Shown: positions 11,347 to 23,795, counted from the stretch's first letter. The stretch is 64,000 nt of DNA from Austropuccinia psidii (GCA_023105745.1 JALGQZ010000009.1:45041967-45105966), one strand, 5' to 3'. Numbers and translations: made by a program. Notes: a model not told the origin generated them from the letters alone.

Positions 11347-11489
11347 GGTGCCCAATGCCCAAGGAGCTATATTGGGCACACATCCTTTGACTTCCCTGTT
11401 GGAGCCCACATGACATTGTCACAATCTGAACTGACTAAAGCCAATGTTCTTCCGTGGGGCCCAATGAGGGTGCCACATAAATGTGGAAG

Positions 11490-11514
11490 CATATATATAT
11501 ATCTATATATATAC
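11490..11514. repeat. AT microsatellite
   Basis: A short run of AT dinucleotides with two interruptions, inside the decayed oxygenase gene region. Confidence 0.7.
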
Positions 11515-11878
11515 ACTGAGATTAAGCAAGCAACTCACAATTTCCTTTCTCAGGCCAACGCTTTCCCGCAAGTTCCCTTTTAAGCTCTTTTCATTTTTTT
11601 GTGAATGGCATGCTTGCAGCAGAAAATGAAATCAAACCAAATCATTACTTATTTATTAATATCACCTAAATTGGATTGCAGTCAATGAATCTTTTTTAAT
11701 TGTGGCTAAAAAGAAATATCACACCTGAACTTCGCAAATTCACAATCTCAAATACCTGAACCTAAAAATTGCAGTGGATAGTGCATTATTCAATTCGACA
11801 TATTGATGTTCCCATGCAATCACTTTCCAATCCAACCATGTGGAATATTGCAAGCACGCGCAAATGCAATATGCACCC

Positions 11879-13308
11879 TGTCAGCCTGTGACTCAAAACC
11901 AGAGCACAAGCATGACAGCCAAAATACCATAAACCAATGGTATAGCCAAAATACCACCAAAACATGGAACTGAGCCAGATTAGCTCAAAAGGTATCAAAA
12001 GAAAGAGGAAACTCACCTCTTCCTGAAAATATAAGTCCCATCACCATAGGACAAGAAATAACAAAGTTATTCCTGCTCAAAGTTAGTGCTGAGCATAAAC
12101 CTTAATTTTCACCTCTCATCTAAATTCTAGAAGGAGAGGCTTAACCCAATCAAATGGGTACTCAAAATGAAGCTCTAAGCCAGGGCTATCCAATGGTACC
12201 AGCCAAACTGAGCTAGCACCAGTATTACTTGAGTTATGGTCAAATTCAGGCCAAATAAGGGTGAACAAAACATTCACCTCTCATCTAACTTTTACAGTTT
12301 TAGTGTGAGATACCTGAAGTGGGGTCTTTTTGGAAAGAGAACAATCAGGGCTATCTGATGGTGCCATCCATTTCCTCATAACTCAACTACAACAGAAGTT
12401 ATTGGCCAAATAAGCTTAATACAGCTTTTGACCAGACCACACCAATGTACAAAAATACTTGTACTTGGGATAACTTTGTCATATTTAATAATAACCATGT
12501 CAGGTTGGGTACCATTGTGTAGAGCGCATACAGAGCTATTCAATGAACCAACTTTGAGCTTGATATCTCAAAAACTGACAGAGTTATGACCATTTTAACG
12601 TCAAAGTCCCACCTGCTGTCAGATACAGCCTTACCCTGGGATAATATCCCATAACCATGAATATGAGGTGTCAAATAGACGAAGAAGCATGTTTTTACTT
12701 CAATACCTCATATGTCAGTCAATACTGGGGTCCCATACAGTTTCTGTACAGCATTCTACATGTCATACACGTCAGAATCAGGCTGTGAGGTCCCCAGATG
12801 AAAATTTTCACCCTGTATTGGTGAAAACTGCCCAGATGTGGTTTCAAAACCACATCTGAGCCCAATACAGGGTATACAGGCTGTTTGCAAACCACAAGCC
12901 TGTCATAGAGAGTGAAAACTCTTCACTTCCTCTACGTGGAAAGGTCTAGCAGCCTTTCCACCTCAATTTCAGGATAAAAGGAGGGCTTTTCACAGCCAAA
13001 AACCTTTCCTCATCCTTCTCTTGAATAACCTACGTAGTAAACTGTCAAAAACAGTTTTACTCTTGGTTAAATAATCAGGTATAATTATAATCTTTAATTA
13101 TTGTAGACTTTATTATTGTAATCCAACAGATAAAGCCTGCACCCAGGGTTCTCAATAGCGCTCACCACCACTATTTCTCAAAAGTAGAACCCTTTTATCT
13201 TATTATAAAACCTTTATAAATCTTTTTTAATCATTTTCTGCCGTGTCACATACACAGTTAAAGCTGTAATTAGCCTAGTTATACCTTTATCATAGTATCA
13301 TCCTGACA
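11879..13308 (+). mobile_element. Solo LTR of family A
   Basis: 1430 bp, TGTCAGCCTG...CTGACA, flanked by a perfect 5-bp duplication CACCC (11874-11878, 13309-13313). No internal sequence is attached, so this is a solo LTR left by LTR-LTR recombination. On the minus strand the oxygenase reading frame continues through the junction once the LTR and one duplication copy are disregarded. Confidence 0.93.
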
Positions 13309-15856
13309 CACCCTGCTGCAGATCCCTAGTTATCCTAGTCCTCTTGAAAGACACAGGAACATTCGGCCTATTATGGGCTGGTGGGAAGTGATAAAAGCGA
13401 CTTCCTGGAATGCCCCGGCGTGTGCTATTTGCGGGCACAACTGCCTTACACAGCTTGTGTCTTGTCGGAGTATTTTCAATGGTGTATGGAGGCATGCTGC
13501 TGTACAATTACTATTGGTATTCATACTGTGGCCTCCTGGCAGTAGTAGGATAGGTATTCACTATTAATAAATTCATAAATGACTTTGCAAGATTCAATTA
13601 CAATCTATCTAGTACAAAGCTAATCTAAAATGGGTCAATCCTGGTTGTAAGTTTAGCAGACCTGGGTACAGTCAATGCAACCTCATCACTTGAACCAAGA
13701 CCGCGCTTTGCCACCCAGGCATCACCAAAGTCTAATACTAAGCATCCTGTAAATTTAAATCTAAGAGGTACAGTGGGGTTAAAAGACTCTGATTGGAAGA
13801 AACTTTTATTAAGCAAATTACATATATACTGATTAGTACGTAGCCACACTGGCTCCACTAGATTTTTACCCTCTGAATGTTTTTTGGAAATGTCAATTAT
13901 TCATAAAGCCCCTTTAACTGAGCTTGTTCTCCAGTCATCTGAGCATACCATCAAACCACGAACCCCCGCCGCACAGAATGCCGCTAATATACCACAGCAA
14001 ATTCAATTTATTCTGAGATTCTTGTGAAACGTCAAAAGATCTTTGAAGGCCTCATTTTTTTTGAGTTAGTGAGTTTGCCTTTGATGTCATTAACTTTGAC
14101 CTTTGTATGCGCATGTACCATGTTGTACGCAATCATCAAATGGATAACTGTATCCATTATATCCTCCAGGTTCTTGTGCGGCTTTGTGGATATCTCATTG
14201 TCAGCGCCACGACCTTCAATGCTGAGTTGGGTTGCATGTTGCTTCAATTTACTCAAGCAGGAGGCAAGTTATTCAACTGCTCCCCATTTGAGTCCAAGAG
14301 GATTGGTCGAATTTGATGTTGGTGCAACATATGGTTTGGGTGCAATTACATTGTATGAGACTAAACTAATGGATTAAAACATAACATCTTCCCAAAAATG
14401 TCTAACTGGATTGGCGGGGTAAAGAAGGCTCTGAACCATTTTGAAGAAGGAGTGTTCACATTTTGGGAGATTATCTGGCGGTTTAGCTGATTCCTTCATC
14501 AATTTGAGATTCCAAATGTTGTGATCAAAAATGTTTCTGTTTCTGTTGGCTTAAAAAAATCTAACCCTGTATATTGCAATTTATATCACCAGTCAACAGC
14601 CAATAATCATTTATCATGCACAAAGATAAAACTCACCTGCCATCTCAAGGTCCTCCAGCCAGGCCAACATTTTAAGCTCTTGGTTACTGATCACCTCAAT
14701 ACCAACGGGCAGGAATGTATGAGCATCCTTTGTTGGTAGATTTTCCCATTGATTTTTGTAAATACTATTGATATTATCAAGCCCCCTTTTCCATGAATGT
14801 TGAGTAATATTGGAATTATAATTCAAAATGCCTGCAAAATCTTCCATGCATGATAAAAATATTCCTTAAAAATTAGCAGAGGATGACACTTCTGGCTCAG
14901 GGTCAGGAATTATATCAGTCATATCTTGTCCCATTGTATCATGTTTAATTGTCTCCCTTTCTTGAACGGCTTGAATATTCCAAGGAGAGGCAGGAGGGTT
15001 TCATCATGGATTGTTTCATTGAGTATTGGGGGGCCTTCAGTATGTGGAGCTTCATCATGGATTGTTTCATTGAGTATGGGGGGGGTTCAGTATGCGGAGG
15101 TTCATTATCAATATGGTCCACTTCAACATTGATCATTTCATCACCTTGATCCCAAGAATCCTTTGCCGCTTCAAAGGTACCGCGTTTTTTGTTTGTTTTT
15201 TTGGTCACATGTATATTTTGTCTTTTTCCTAATCATTTGCCTGGAAGTCCAATTACGACTCAAGATCCTTCAGGTAGAGATTCTCCCACCTCCACACCTG
15301 CCCATATATTGTAAGCAGCTTTTTTTATCAATTTTGTTTTGAATGAGTAATGGACTTATGGTTAAAATCCATTTTGAGGAGCTCATGGCTTCAGCAATCT
15401 TTCGACACACATAATCAGGAATTTTACTATCATTTTGAATTTTTTTGAGCCTTGGGATTGTTTGAGCAATGTTGGAGAAAAATTGTTCCTTGGATATAAT
15501 CTCCACCTCCCCACTGAAAATTACATCATCTTGCCCATCATCTTCTGTTGGTGTACAAGGTTCAACAGTCTTTTCCTTCTCATAGCTTTTAAAATTTGGC
15601 TTCTGAGAGCTTGGAGGCTGACCTGAAATAAAGGCTATGACACAATATCAGGTTTTGAGAGATTTGAAATATTCAAGATGGATGCATACTCACATTCTGG
15701 AAGAACTGGTGGATCTTGATTATATTCATGTTACTGGCTCTCCACTTCAATGCCTAATTCATGACTACTGGCCATGTCAGAGATTTCACTTCCACTCTCT
15801 GGGGCTGAAGTTGGTCGTTCATTGAATTCAGTTGAATTTCGCGGGGTTTGGGCCAT

Positions 15857-16581
15857 AGCTGAGGTAGTTTATTAAGAAAATAGATGGAGACAAGCTGATT
15901 GATAAATTGTTTGAAAATTTTTTAATAAAAAGATCCAAATTGAAGAAAAAAGGTGGAATTAAAATAAGTTTGAAATAATTGATTCTTTTTGAGGTAATAT
16001 TGGAGAATTTTGGCGAGTTTGAAAGAAGTTAAATATCAATTTAAAGCAGTTTAAGAGTTATTCAATATTCTAGAAAAAATAAATTTTAGAACCACAAGCT
16101 GACCAAAATAAACCTGTGCATCAACAGACTTGGTACCTTCTATTGAAATTGTATTGCATTTGCAAAATATAACCTGTTGGGAAATTGAAGGAGGCAATGT
16201 GTTGCAAATTATTTCCTCTCATTCATATGAAATCACTTCCCTGTGAGACATTGAATAAGGTTGACTAGTGAGAAACCTACTAAAGCCAACTTCTGAACTA
16301 TTCAACGCTCATGAGGTAAGGATTAAGCAAATTGTTTCATTTGAATGATATGAAATAAAATTGTTTTGTTGGGGAAACAGGAGACACAATTCTTGTATGA
16401 AATAGTCCACTTAATAGGTTTTAATTTGTGAGTCTCATGATTCAAACCCTAACCAGAACATTGGGAATATACTGACCAATTTCCCCTTAGGTCCTGTTGG
16501 CAGAGAAGGCCACTCCGCATATTTTGGCGATTGCGTTCATCGTGTACGCCAACAAGCCACCATACACTATGGATGTAATAC
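15857..16581. other. Upstream region of the oxygenase pseudogene
   Basis: AT-rich, with no open frame of note and no transposon ends that I can see. It would hold the old promoter of the minus-strand gene starting at 15856, but I see no convincing promoter motif. Confidence 0.45.
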
Positions 16582-17345
16582 AGAAGCGTAAGGATAAGTG
16601 GTGTTGGGAGCATGTTGGAGGGAACTCCGCAAGCGTAAGGCTGGTAAGCAGTGTCGGGAGGGCACTCCGCGAGCGTAAGGATGGTAAGCTGTGTCGGAGG
16701 CATGTTAGGAGGGCACTACGCAAGCCTAAGGATAAGTGGTGTTGGGAGCATGTCAGTAGGGCACTACGCGAGTGTAAGGATGGTAAGCAGTGTCAGGAGG
16801 GCACTAAGCAAGCGTAAGGATGGTAAGCAGTGCCAGGAGGGCACTACGCGAGCGTAAGGATGGTAAGCAGTGTCGGGAGGGCATTACGCAAGCATAAGGA
16901 TGGTAAGCAGTGTTGGGAGCATGTCAGGAGGGCACTCCGCAAGCGTAAGGATAAGTGGTGTTGGGAGCATGTTGGGATGGCACTACACAAGCGTAAGGAT
17001 AAGTGGTGTCAGGAGCATGTTGGGAGGGAACTCTGCGAGGGTAAGGATGGTAAGCAGTGTAGGGAGCATGTCAGGAGTGCACTCCACAAGCGTAAGGATG
17101 GTAAGCAGTGTTTGGAGCATGTCGGGAGGGCATTCCATGAGCGTAAGGATGGTAAGCAGTGTCGGGAGGGCACTACACAAGTGTAAGGATAAGTGGTGTT
17201 GGGAGCATGTCAGGAGGGCACTCCGCAAGCGTAAGGATGGTAAGGGCGGGGTTGTGAAATCATAAGGAGTGGTGAGGACGGAGATGGGGGGGCAGTGTCG
17301 GAGTCTCATCTGGAGGGCGCTGCGGGTGCGTAAGCATGCTAAGCC
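16582..17345. repeat. Minisatellite array 3 (40-bp monomer, 49-bp variants)
   Basis: About 17 tandem units built on GCAAGCGTAAGGATGGTAAG followed by CAGTGTCGGGAGGGCACTCC. Longer units insert a GAGCATGT-type segment. It shares CAAGCGTAAGGAT and GTCGGGAG with arrays 1 and 2. Both strands show long but meaningless open frames because the period is often nearly a multiple of three. Confidence 0.88.
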
Positions 17346-17599
17346 TTGGGGAGGGGGAAGCCAATGAAGTGAAATTACGCAAGCATTGTGAATAGTGTTG
17401 AAATGTGTTTGGGCTTTGAGTGAAATTCTCATGTGACACATGTGACAATTGAAATTGTCTTGACGCTGAGGTGATGTGACCCACTAAGTCCCGTGACTAT
17501 AAAGTGACACTAACGCGACTGAAGCAAGGTTTTATACTGACAGTGGTGCGATGTGAAGTCAATCGCCGAAGATTGACGTGAGATTTGCCCTGGTGGTTG
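17346..17599. other. Junction DNA between array 3 and element C
   Basis: About 250 bp with no supported gene. It joins array 3 to the broken gag of element C. No LTR end or target duplication is visible at the break. Confidence 0.45.
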
Positions 17600-17836
17600 G
17601 TGGAGCTGAAGAAATTGATCCATATCCTTCCAGTTCTCTGGTTTGAGGTTTCTGTTGAGTTGGGATGTGAATGGCAGAGTGGGTATGATTTGCCTCAGTG
17701 TCTCGCCATCCATCACTGTGTCCAAGGTGTCCTGTTCCAGGTCTTCTGGTTCTGGACAAAGATTATCTGTCCTCTGGTTGGTTCCTTTGGAAGCCAAGGT
17801 TTCTGAGGTGTACATGTGACATATCAGTGTTTGCAA
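17600..17836 (-). pseudogene. Element C gag ORF1, truncated
   Basis: An open frame of about 79 codons from the ATG at 17836 that I recognise as the N-terminal Gag segment of a common rust retrotransposon family, with the marks PEPEDLEQDTLDTV, IIPTLPF and NLKPENWKDMDQFLQLHQ. Similarity stops near 17600; the codons after that (to 17510) are unrelated DNA. It corresponds to ORF1 of element A. Confidence 0.65.
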
Positions 17837-18771
17837 GCAGTCAAAAACTTCATGTTTTTAGGATATTTACCTTTGACTGTCCCTTGTACAAATATTTTGC
17901 CTCTGATTTTGGAAATTTACCTTTGGAGGTTACAACTGGGTTAATTATGGTAATCTTCCCTGTACAAGTGGTTAAGGTTGGTTTACGTTGTATTGTAGCA
18001 TAGTTTTGTGGTTTTCTATTCCTCTGAGTGGCAATGGGTGTCCACTTTTTTCTTTAATAAGGCCTTCACTGTGCCTTTTTCCTCTGCCCTTGATGCCCTC
18101 TGGCTCTGAGGGTGTGACTGGTTTGTTGGCCTCTGACTGGGTCTCAAGTGGTATGTAGTTTTATTCCACTGAATCAAACAGGAAAATGAGGGCTTAATGT
18201 CAGTTAAGACTTCTTAAAATGCTGTTTGCATGTCTAAGAATGGCCTCTGGGCTTGTATGTCACTACAATATGCCCTTGTATAAAGACAGTGTAATTCAAT
18301 TAACAATTTCACGTCAGAAATACAGATTACCGATATCTGGTACACTGTTTGTATGCCAGTATCTCACAGATTAACTTGTAATGAGCAAGTATAATCTGAT
18401 AAAAGTGGTATGTAAGAGGAATTGAATTAATAATACAGCCAGCCATGCCTCAACTGTTGTTTTTACAGTAAGAGTTGTCCTCATATAATCAAGAACGGAC
18501 ATTATTAATGGCTTTAAAATGTTTTTATATGTGAAACACATCAAAAAAAAGGGTTTTGTGGTGATTAAATTGTCATCAACCATGCAAAAATAAAATTAAA
18601 AAACATAAATAATTGTGGTATATCACATATACCACTGTAAAAATATATATAAGAGATGTATTTTATATATCTTTCTGAAACAATTATGCCTAAAAAGATA
18701 AAATGATTTTTTGGAATAAAGAAAAGAAGAAAAAAAACTCACTTATAAGGTCCAAAAAGATAATAAAAACA

Positions 18772-18788
18772 TGACCAGGCCCCCAAAA
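18772..18788 (-). other. Primer-site-like block of element C
   Basis: On the minus strand TTTTGGGGGCCTGGTCA follows the LTR immediately. It matches the block of element A except for one C to T change. Confidence 0.6.
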
Positions 18789-20225
18789 TGTCAGGCTGAG
18801 TCTATGATAAAGGCCTATAATTGTATTTACAGGCTTCAACTATGACTGTGACACAGAATAAAATGGTAATAAAAGCATTTGTTGATTGTAATAAGGCTTT
18901 AAAGTAAGATAATAAGGGCTTTACTATAATGATATAGTGGTTGTGAGCACTGCTGACAGCCCTGCGTGCAGTCTCACCAGTTGGATTACTATAATAAGAG
19001 CTACAATACTGAAGTTTAAAGTTTAACCTGGTTATTTTGCAGGAGTAGAACTTTTGTTGACAGCTGTACTATGTACGAATTGAAGAGCAGGATGAGGATT
19101 CCTTTGCTGGCAGTGAAAAGGCCACCTTTTATTTGGAAATGGAGGGAAAAGGCTTCTAGACCTTTTCACGTAGAGGAAGTGATCATTTTTCACTCTCTAA
19201 GACAGGCTTGTGGTTTGAAAAAGGCCTGTATAGCCTGTATTGGGCTCAGATGTGGTTTTGAAAACACATCTGGGCAGCTTTCACCAATACAGTGTGAAAA
19301 ATTTCATCTGGGGACCACATAGCCCGATTCTGACGTGTATTATGCGTAGAATGCTGTACATAACCTGTATGGGACCCCAGTATTGAATGAAGTATGAGGT
19401 ATTCAATTATAAACATGCTTCTTTTTCTGTTTGACACCTCATAATCATGGTTATGGGATATTATCCCACCATAAGGCTGTATTGACCAAACTGTGGGATT
19501 TTGAGCTTAAAGCTGCCATAAATTAGTCAGTTTCTGAGATATCAATCTCAAAGTTGGTTCTTTCAGTAGCCCTGGAGGTGTTCTATACAATAGTACCTCA
19601 TCTGGTATGGCTATCATTAAATATGGCAAATTTATGCCATGTACAAGTTTTCTTATACACATTTATGATTTATCCCAAAATTGTATGGAGCTTCTTTTCT
19701 CCATATCTTTTGTTCTAGATGAGATATAAGAAAATGGATGGCACCATCAGATATGCCTTATTGTTCTCTTTCCAAAAAGGCCCCGCTTTAGGTATCTCAT
19801 GCTAAAACTGTAGAAGTTAGATGAGAGGTGAATATTTTGTTCACCCTTATTTGGCCTTATTTTGGGCATAACTTCAGCAATACTGGTGCTAGCTCAGTTT
19901 GAGTAGTATCATTTGGTAGCACTGACTTAGAGCTCCATTTTTAATACCCATTTGATGGGGTTAAGCTTCTTCCTCTGGATTTCAGATGAGAGGTGAAAAT
20001 TAAGGTTTATGCTCAGCAACAACTTTGAGCAGGAGTAACTTTGTTAGTCTTTGTCCTATGATAATGGGAATTGTATATTTGAAAAGGGGTGAGTTTCCCC
20101 TTGCCTTTGATATGTTTTGAGCTGATTTGGCACAGCTCCATGTTTTGGTGTTATCTTGGCTATACCATTGATTTATGGTAATTGGTTGTCATGCTTTTGC
20201 TCTGGTTTTGAGTCACAAGCTTACA
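18789..20225 (-). repeat. 5' LTR of element C (family A)
   Basis: 1437 bp, homologous over its full length to the other family-A LTRs but more diverged than the pair in element A. Confidence 0.88.
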
Positions 20226-20866
20226 AGACATGTAATAATGAAAATTATAAATCAATTGAAAAAGACTTATGAAGATGTAAGAATAGATTTGGATGAAGAT
20301 TTTGAATAATCAAAATAAGTGTACAAATATCTCAAAAATTGTTGACTACTAATGATTCACCAGAAGTAATGGCTAGAAATCAGAAATAAAACAATTGTGG
20401 AAATAATTTTCTCATGATAAATATGGGATATTACTGTTTAATCAGGAAAAAAATCAGTTATAAAGAAAGAATTTAATACTTGGGTTATACAATTTTAAAC
20501 ATATTGATAGACCTTAATATGATACAGAAAATGATATAATGTAAGAGTTGGTTGGATAATGTTCCATTTCTTTTTATACATTCACATTTTTCATTTAAAA
20601 AAATCCAAAAATGATGGCGCATTCGAAATTAGTGGAGTCTTTCAATAAGAAAGGAAAATGGAATTTATTTGAATATTCTACAGAGATGTTAATCAAAGAA
20701 GTTTCATTAAAGACACCCTTAAAATAATAAATAGTAAATATGTTGTGTAAGAGGAGGAATATACATAATCTTCTATATTAATTGAGTAAAGCTCTTAATT
20801 TTCAAATCTGTGGCTAAAGGTATCTGCAAAAGAATTTAAAGGTTAGAACCAAGATTAGTACCCAGG
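20226..20866. other. AT-rich spacer between elements C and H
   Basis: About 640 bp with no gene and no repeat that I recognise. It contains the unmatched left flank of element H. Confidence 0.5.
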
Positions 20867-21621
20867 TGTCACAGGGGCTCTTCTAAGTGAAGAGGGCCTG
20901 GCACTAAGTAAACTGGGACTTATGGAGGTGTTGAGATATGGTAAGAGAAGATTACACTGAAGAGTGTTAAAAGATGAATTACTAAATAAGAGAATATAAG
21001 AAAAGCAGCAACAAATAATAAGAGTAAGAATAAAAGAGCCAACCACAAACAAGTCCAAGTCCAATGTCTCAACCTGTCAGAATGGAAATAGAAGGGTTAA
21101 TAAGGATATGGCCACCCAGCTCATACTGTACAGGTGAAGAAAGAAAAAAGGCAAAGACTAACTTAAAATAAAATGATTATAATACCTCAAATAACAATAA
21201 GAATAATCATAAAAAAATAAATATACTAAATTAATTAACTGGGGAAAAGTCCCCAGGGGAAGAAAGAGGGGCTGGTATATGTGAGAATCACCTGCCCTGA
21301 TCCAGACAGAGAATTGTGATGGGATTTTATGATTGAATTTATTCTGGCCAATACAGATCCTGTACAGCTGTACAGGATCTGTACGAGAGGTGTGGTGGTA
21401 TTGAGTGATTATACAGTTTGAAAATGGTGTATCCAAATTTATTGGGTAATTCCAACCTGTACAAGTATTCACAGGGTTTATTGATGAACCAGACTGTATG
21501 CATGTTTCAGCAAAGAAGATTTCTGAAACTGAATGCTGATACACACAACAGATTTTCTGGTTTGAGGTGTTTGAGTGGGTGTATGTATGAATACCCTTAC
21601 ACCTGAGTAGTGGTTGTTACA
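20867..21621 (-). repeat. 3' LTR of element H (family B)
   Basis: 755 bp, homologous to the B LTRs at 50299-51065 and 59862-60629. It contains the 16-bp palindrome CTGTACAGCTGTACAG at 21360-21375 and AGTTAATTAATTTA (minus strand), the segment proposed as self-primer in B. Confidence 0.9.
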
Positions 21622-21642
21622 GTATCCCCCCCTTGAAACTGG
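21622..21642 (-). other. Polypurine tract of element H
   Basis: On the minus strand CAAGGGGGGGGATAC directly precedes the LTR, matching AAGAGGGGGATAC of element B. Confidence 0.75.
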
Positions 21643-22570
21643 TGGGCTCCTGAACACCATAATACCCTGCCACTGTTGAGTGGCATCCCAATATTCCCCC
21701 AATTGTTTCAAAAAATTTCTTTTTAATTATAATTTCCTCTTGACCATTATCCTGAAAATCCCCTCTTCATTTCTTCACTATCATACTTGATTTGAGTTGT
21801 CTTCCCCCTTCTTTTAACTTGAGTAAGTGCTTTCAAATTCAAAATATGCTTCTTCTTTGGATTCAGTACTTTCCTTCCTTTCAAGGCATGGCCTTTGGGT
21901 TGTATCCCAAAATGAGTTCCATAGAGCTTTTCTGCTCAAAATTTCATGGCCAATGAGTATATGTTCATATAACTCATTGTGAACGGGACAAATTGGTGTT
22001 TTGGCCCTTTTTGCCCTGATTGGAATCCCTTCAAAAAGTCTTCAAAGGGGGCCTTGTCCCCGTTGTCCCTGAAAATTCCTCAAAATGTGGATTAGGGCCC
22101 AATTGGCCCCACCATTGATTTTGGGTCATGGCCCTTTTTTATGGTGATTTCTGATTATTTTGGCTTCAGGGAATTTCTTGGCCCTGTTTGGTCTTGAGCT
22201 GATTTTGGGGTCCTACAGTCCGCAGTCCATGGGCCATGGGCATGGGGGCTATTGGGGACCCCCAGGACTAAAAATGACCCCTGAACCAAATTTTTCTGGG
22301 GCTTCAGGGGTCTCATGGTCCAATGGATCACCTACATGGCCTGGGCCCATTAGAAGGGTCCAGGACCATAAAGATCCTGACCTCCCCAAAGTTGCAGGGC
22401 AGGTTCTGGGTGGTGACATCAGTCCAAAAGAGACATGGACTCACCACCTTAAGGACTTTGAGGGGGGTTCATCATTGAGCTATGGCCCCCACTTCCTTGA
22501 GGCCATTTTCTTCAGACTTGAAGTGATTTGATATGACTCTTTGAACTTTCTGCTTGCATATTCCTTAGTA

Positions 22571-23795
22571 TTGATATCCAAACTGACTGAGCTCACTGAA
22601 TCTTCCCCTTCTCTGCTGCCACCATCTGTCCTCCATGGTTCTGGCATTCTCAGTCAATTTCCTTCACCCTCAATGCCTTCTTCTGGTCATTTTGATCCCA
22701 CCCAAGCTTATGACAGCTACAAGGCAGCTGAAGTTCTTGATCCTGCTTGTACTGAATTTTTTGAAACGGGAAAGGATTCTTTTGAACATTACAATCCCAG
22801 GTCTTCAAAATTCTACTACAGCTTTTTTGGGAAGAAGCCATGCCGCCATACTGGGAAGCAAGATTCAAACATCAGGAGGTATTTTTGGAGTAAGAAAGAT
22901 GTGTGTTTTGGAAAAGAGTTCCCAGTCTCTGAGGCTCCTACTATTAATGGTACTTCAGGTTATTCTTCTTGTAAGTTAATTGATTTTCTTTCTTGAATGT
23001 ATATTGATATCTTGATTCCGTGACTGGTTCTAGGCAGAGGGATGTGGCCAGGTGGACTAATGTTGGAGGGCCCATCCCAGTTGGTGGTAGGCCGATATAT
23101 TACAGTTCAAAAGTCCCAACTTCCAGGATCAACACTGAAGGCATAGTGAAAAGAATAAGACAAATTGCTGATTCCCCACCTGATCTGGATGCTGAAAATA
23201 GTGATGAGTTGGATGGCGAAAAAGTTGAGGTGCTTTCCAATTCTTCTGGTCATCCATCCAATAATTATCCCTCCCAGCCTCCTGCAAAGAGATTCCAAAT
23301 TCAAATCATCCCCAGTACCCCCAGAAACTTCCAACCCACTCATGCTACCATTCCTACTTCCATTCCTCCTGCTTCACCACACTCTTCCCACACCAGGCCT
23401 CCGTTGAATCCAGAAGTAAGACCATCCCCCATCCAACAGTCCAGAAACACACCCATAGTCACCTCACAACGACTCCAACCTGTGGCCAGTACCAGCAGAA
23501 GAAGAGAAGAGCTTTCTCCCTTGCTGTTTCCTGCCACACAAGTATTTCAGTGCAGGGATTTATGTCCCATCCAAATTGCCAGAGAGGATCCAAATATGGA
23601 AAGTTAAAATCAGGATTCTGTGGCCAGGTTATTTAGCAGGGTTGATAGAACTAGTAGGGAGGTCATTATGTATGCTAATGATCAGACTATTCCAGCAACT
23701 GCTTTTGAGGAGATAGCAGCAACGGTTTCCTGGTATGAAGATGAGTTGTTTAATTATTTCCAGAAAAAATTTGATCATTTGGTAGAGATAACTAG
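22571..23795 (+). pseudogene. Decayed copy of the antisense zinc-cluster gene (element H)
   Basis: Collinear with the antisense gene of element B (57615-58855). The start ATG is TTG here (22571-22573). Of the six ordered cysteines only the first and last remain; the other four are Phe or Ser. The intron keeps GTAAGT at 22971, but the acceptor AG is lost before TGACTGG at 23020. A TAA interrupts exon 2 at 23605-23607, and one lost base shifts the frame at the end. Most of the frame is otherwise open, so decay seems moderate. It lies antisense to its host element, as in B. Confidence 0.85.

Larger units (their letters stand above)
9747..15856 (-). pseudogene. Decayed Tet-like 2OG-Fe(II) oxygenase gene
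   Basis: Coding-like sequence runs from an ATG at 15854-15856 to a stop at 9747-9749, about 4.2 kb once the two inserted elements are removed. Introns are recognisable at 15623-15693 (71 bp) and 14567-14636 (70 bp), both GTGAGT...CAG, with the frame kept across them. Stretches at 14032-14256, 13625-13858, 13298-13507, 10248-10754 and 9747-10238 remain long and open. Exon 1 has a TAA at codon 42, further stops and frameshifts follow, and a TGA at 10245-10247 splits the last exon. The final part carries H-x-D (codons at 10119-10121 and 10113-10115) and a distal His (9924-9926) before a YTDP segment, the layout of TET/JBP-type dioxygenases. Family assignment rests on motif layout and memory of rust proteins. 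A TRIM (10883-11346) and a solo LTR (11879-13308) sit inside coding sequence. Confidence 0.65.
17600..20225 (-). mobile_element. Element C: 5' fragment of a family-A retrotransposon
   Basis: Read on the minus strand it has an LTR (20225-18789), the primer-site block (18788-18772), about 950 bp of leader and the start of gag ORF1 (17836-17600). It then ends abruptly. The right edge reads TTACA instead of CTGACA reversed, so the LTR 5' terminus is mutated. No second LTR is present to the left. Confidence 0.82.

Noticed and set aside
9747..15856. Kyakuja-Dileera-Zisupton DNA transposon linked to the Tet-like gene
   Set aside because: Such elements are known to accompany fungal TET/JBP genes, but no transposase or terminal repeats are visible around this remnant.
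16582..17345. CRISPR-like array or a repeat-protein gene
   Set aside because: The units are contiguous minisatellite monomers with variable length and no unique spacers; open frames on both strands come from the period and have no start context or composition of a real protein.
22160..22531. A 123-codon plus-strand gene upstream of the decayed antisense gene
   Set aside because: It covers the homologue of the B upstream region (58909-59640), where no matching frame exists; it is a chance opening in GGCC-rich DNA.
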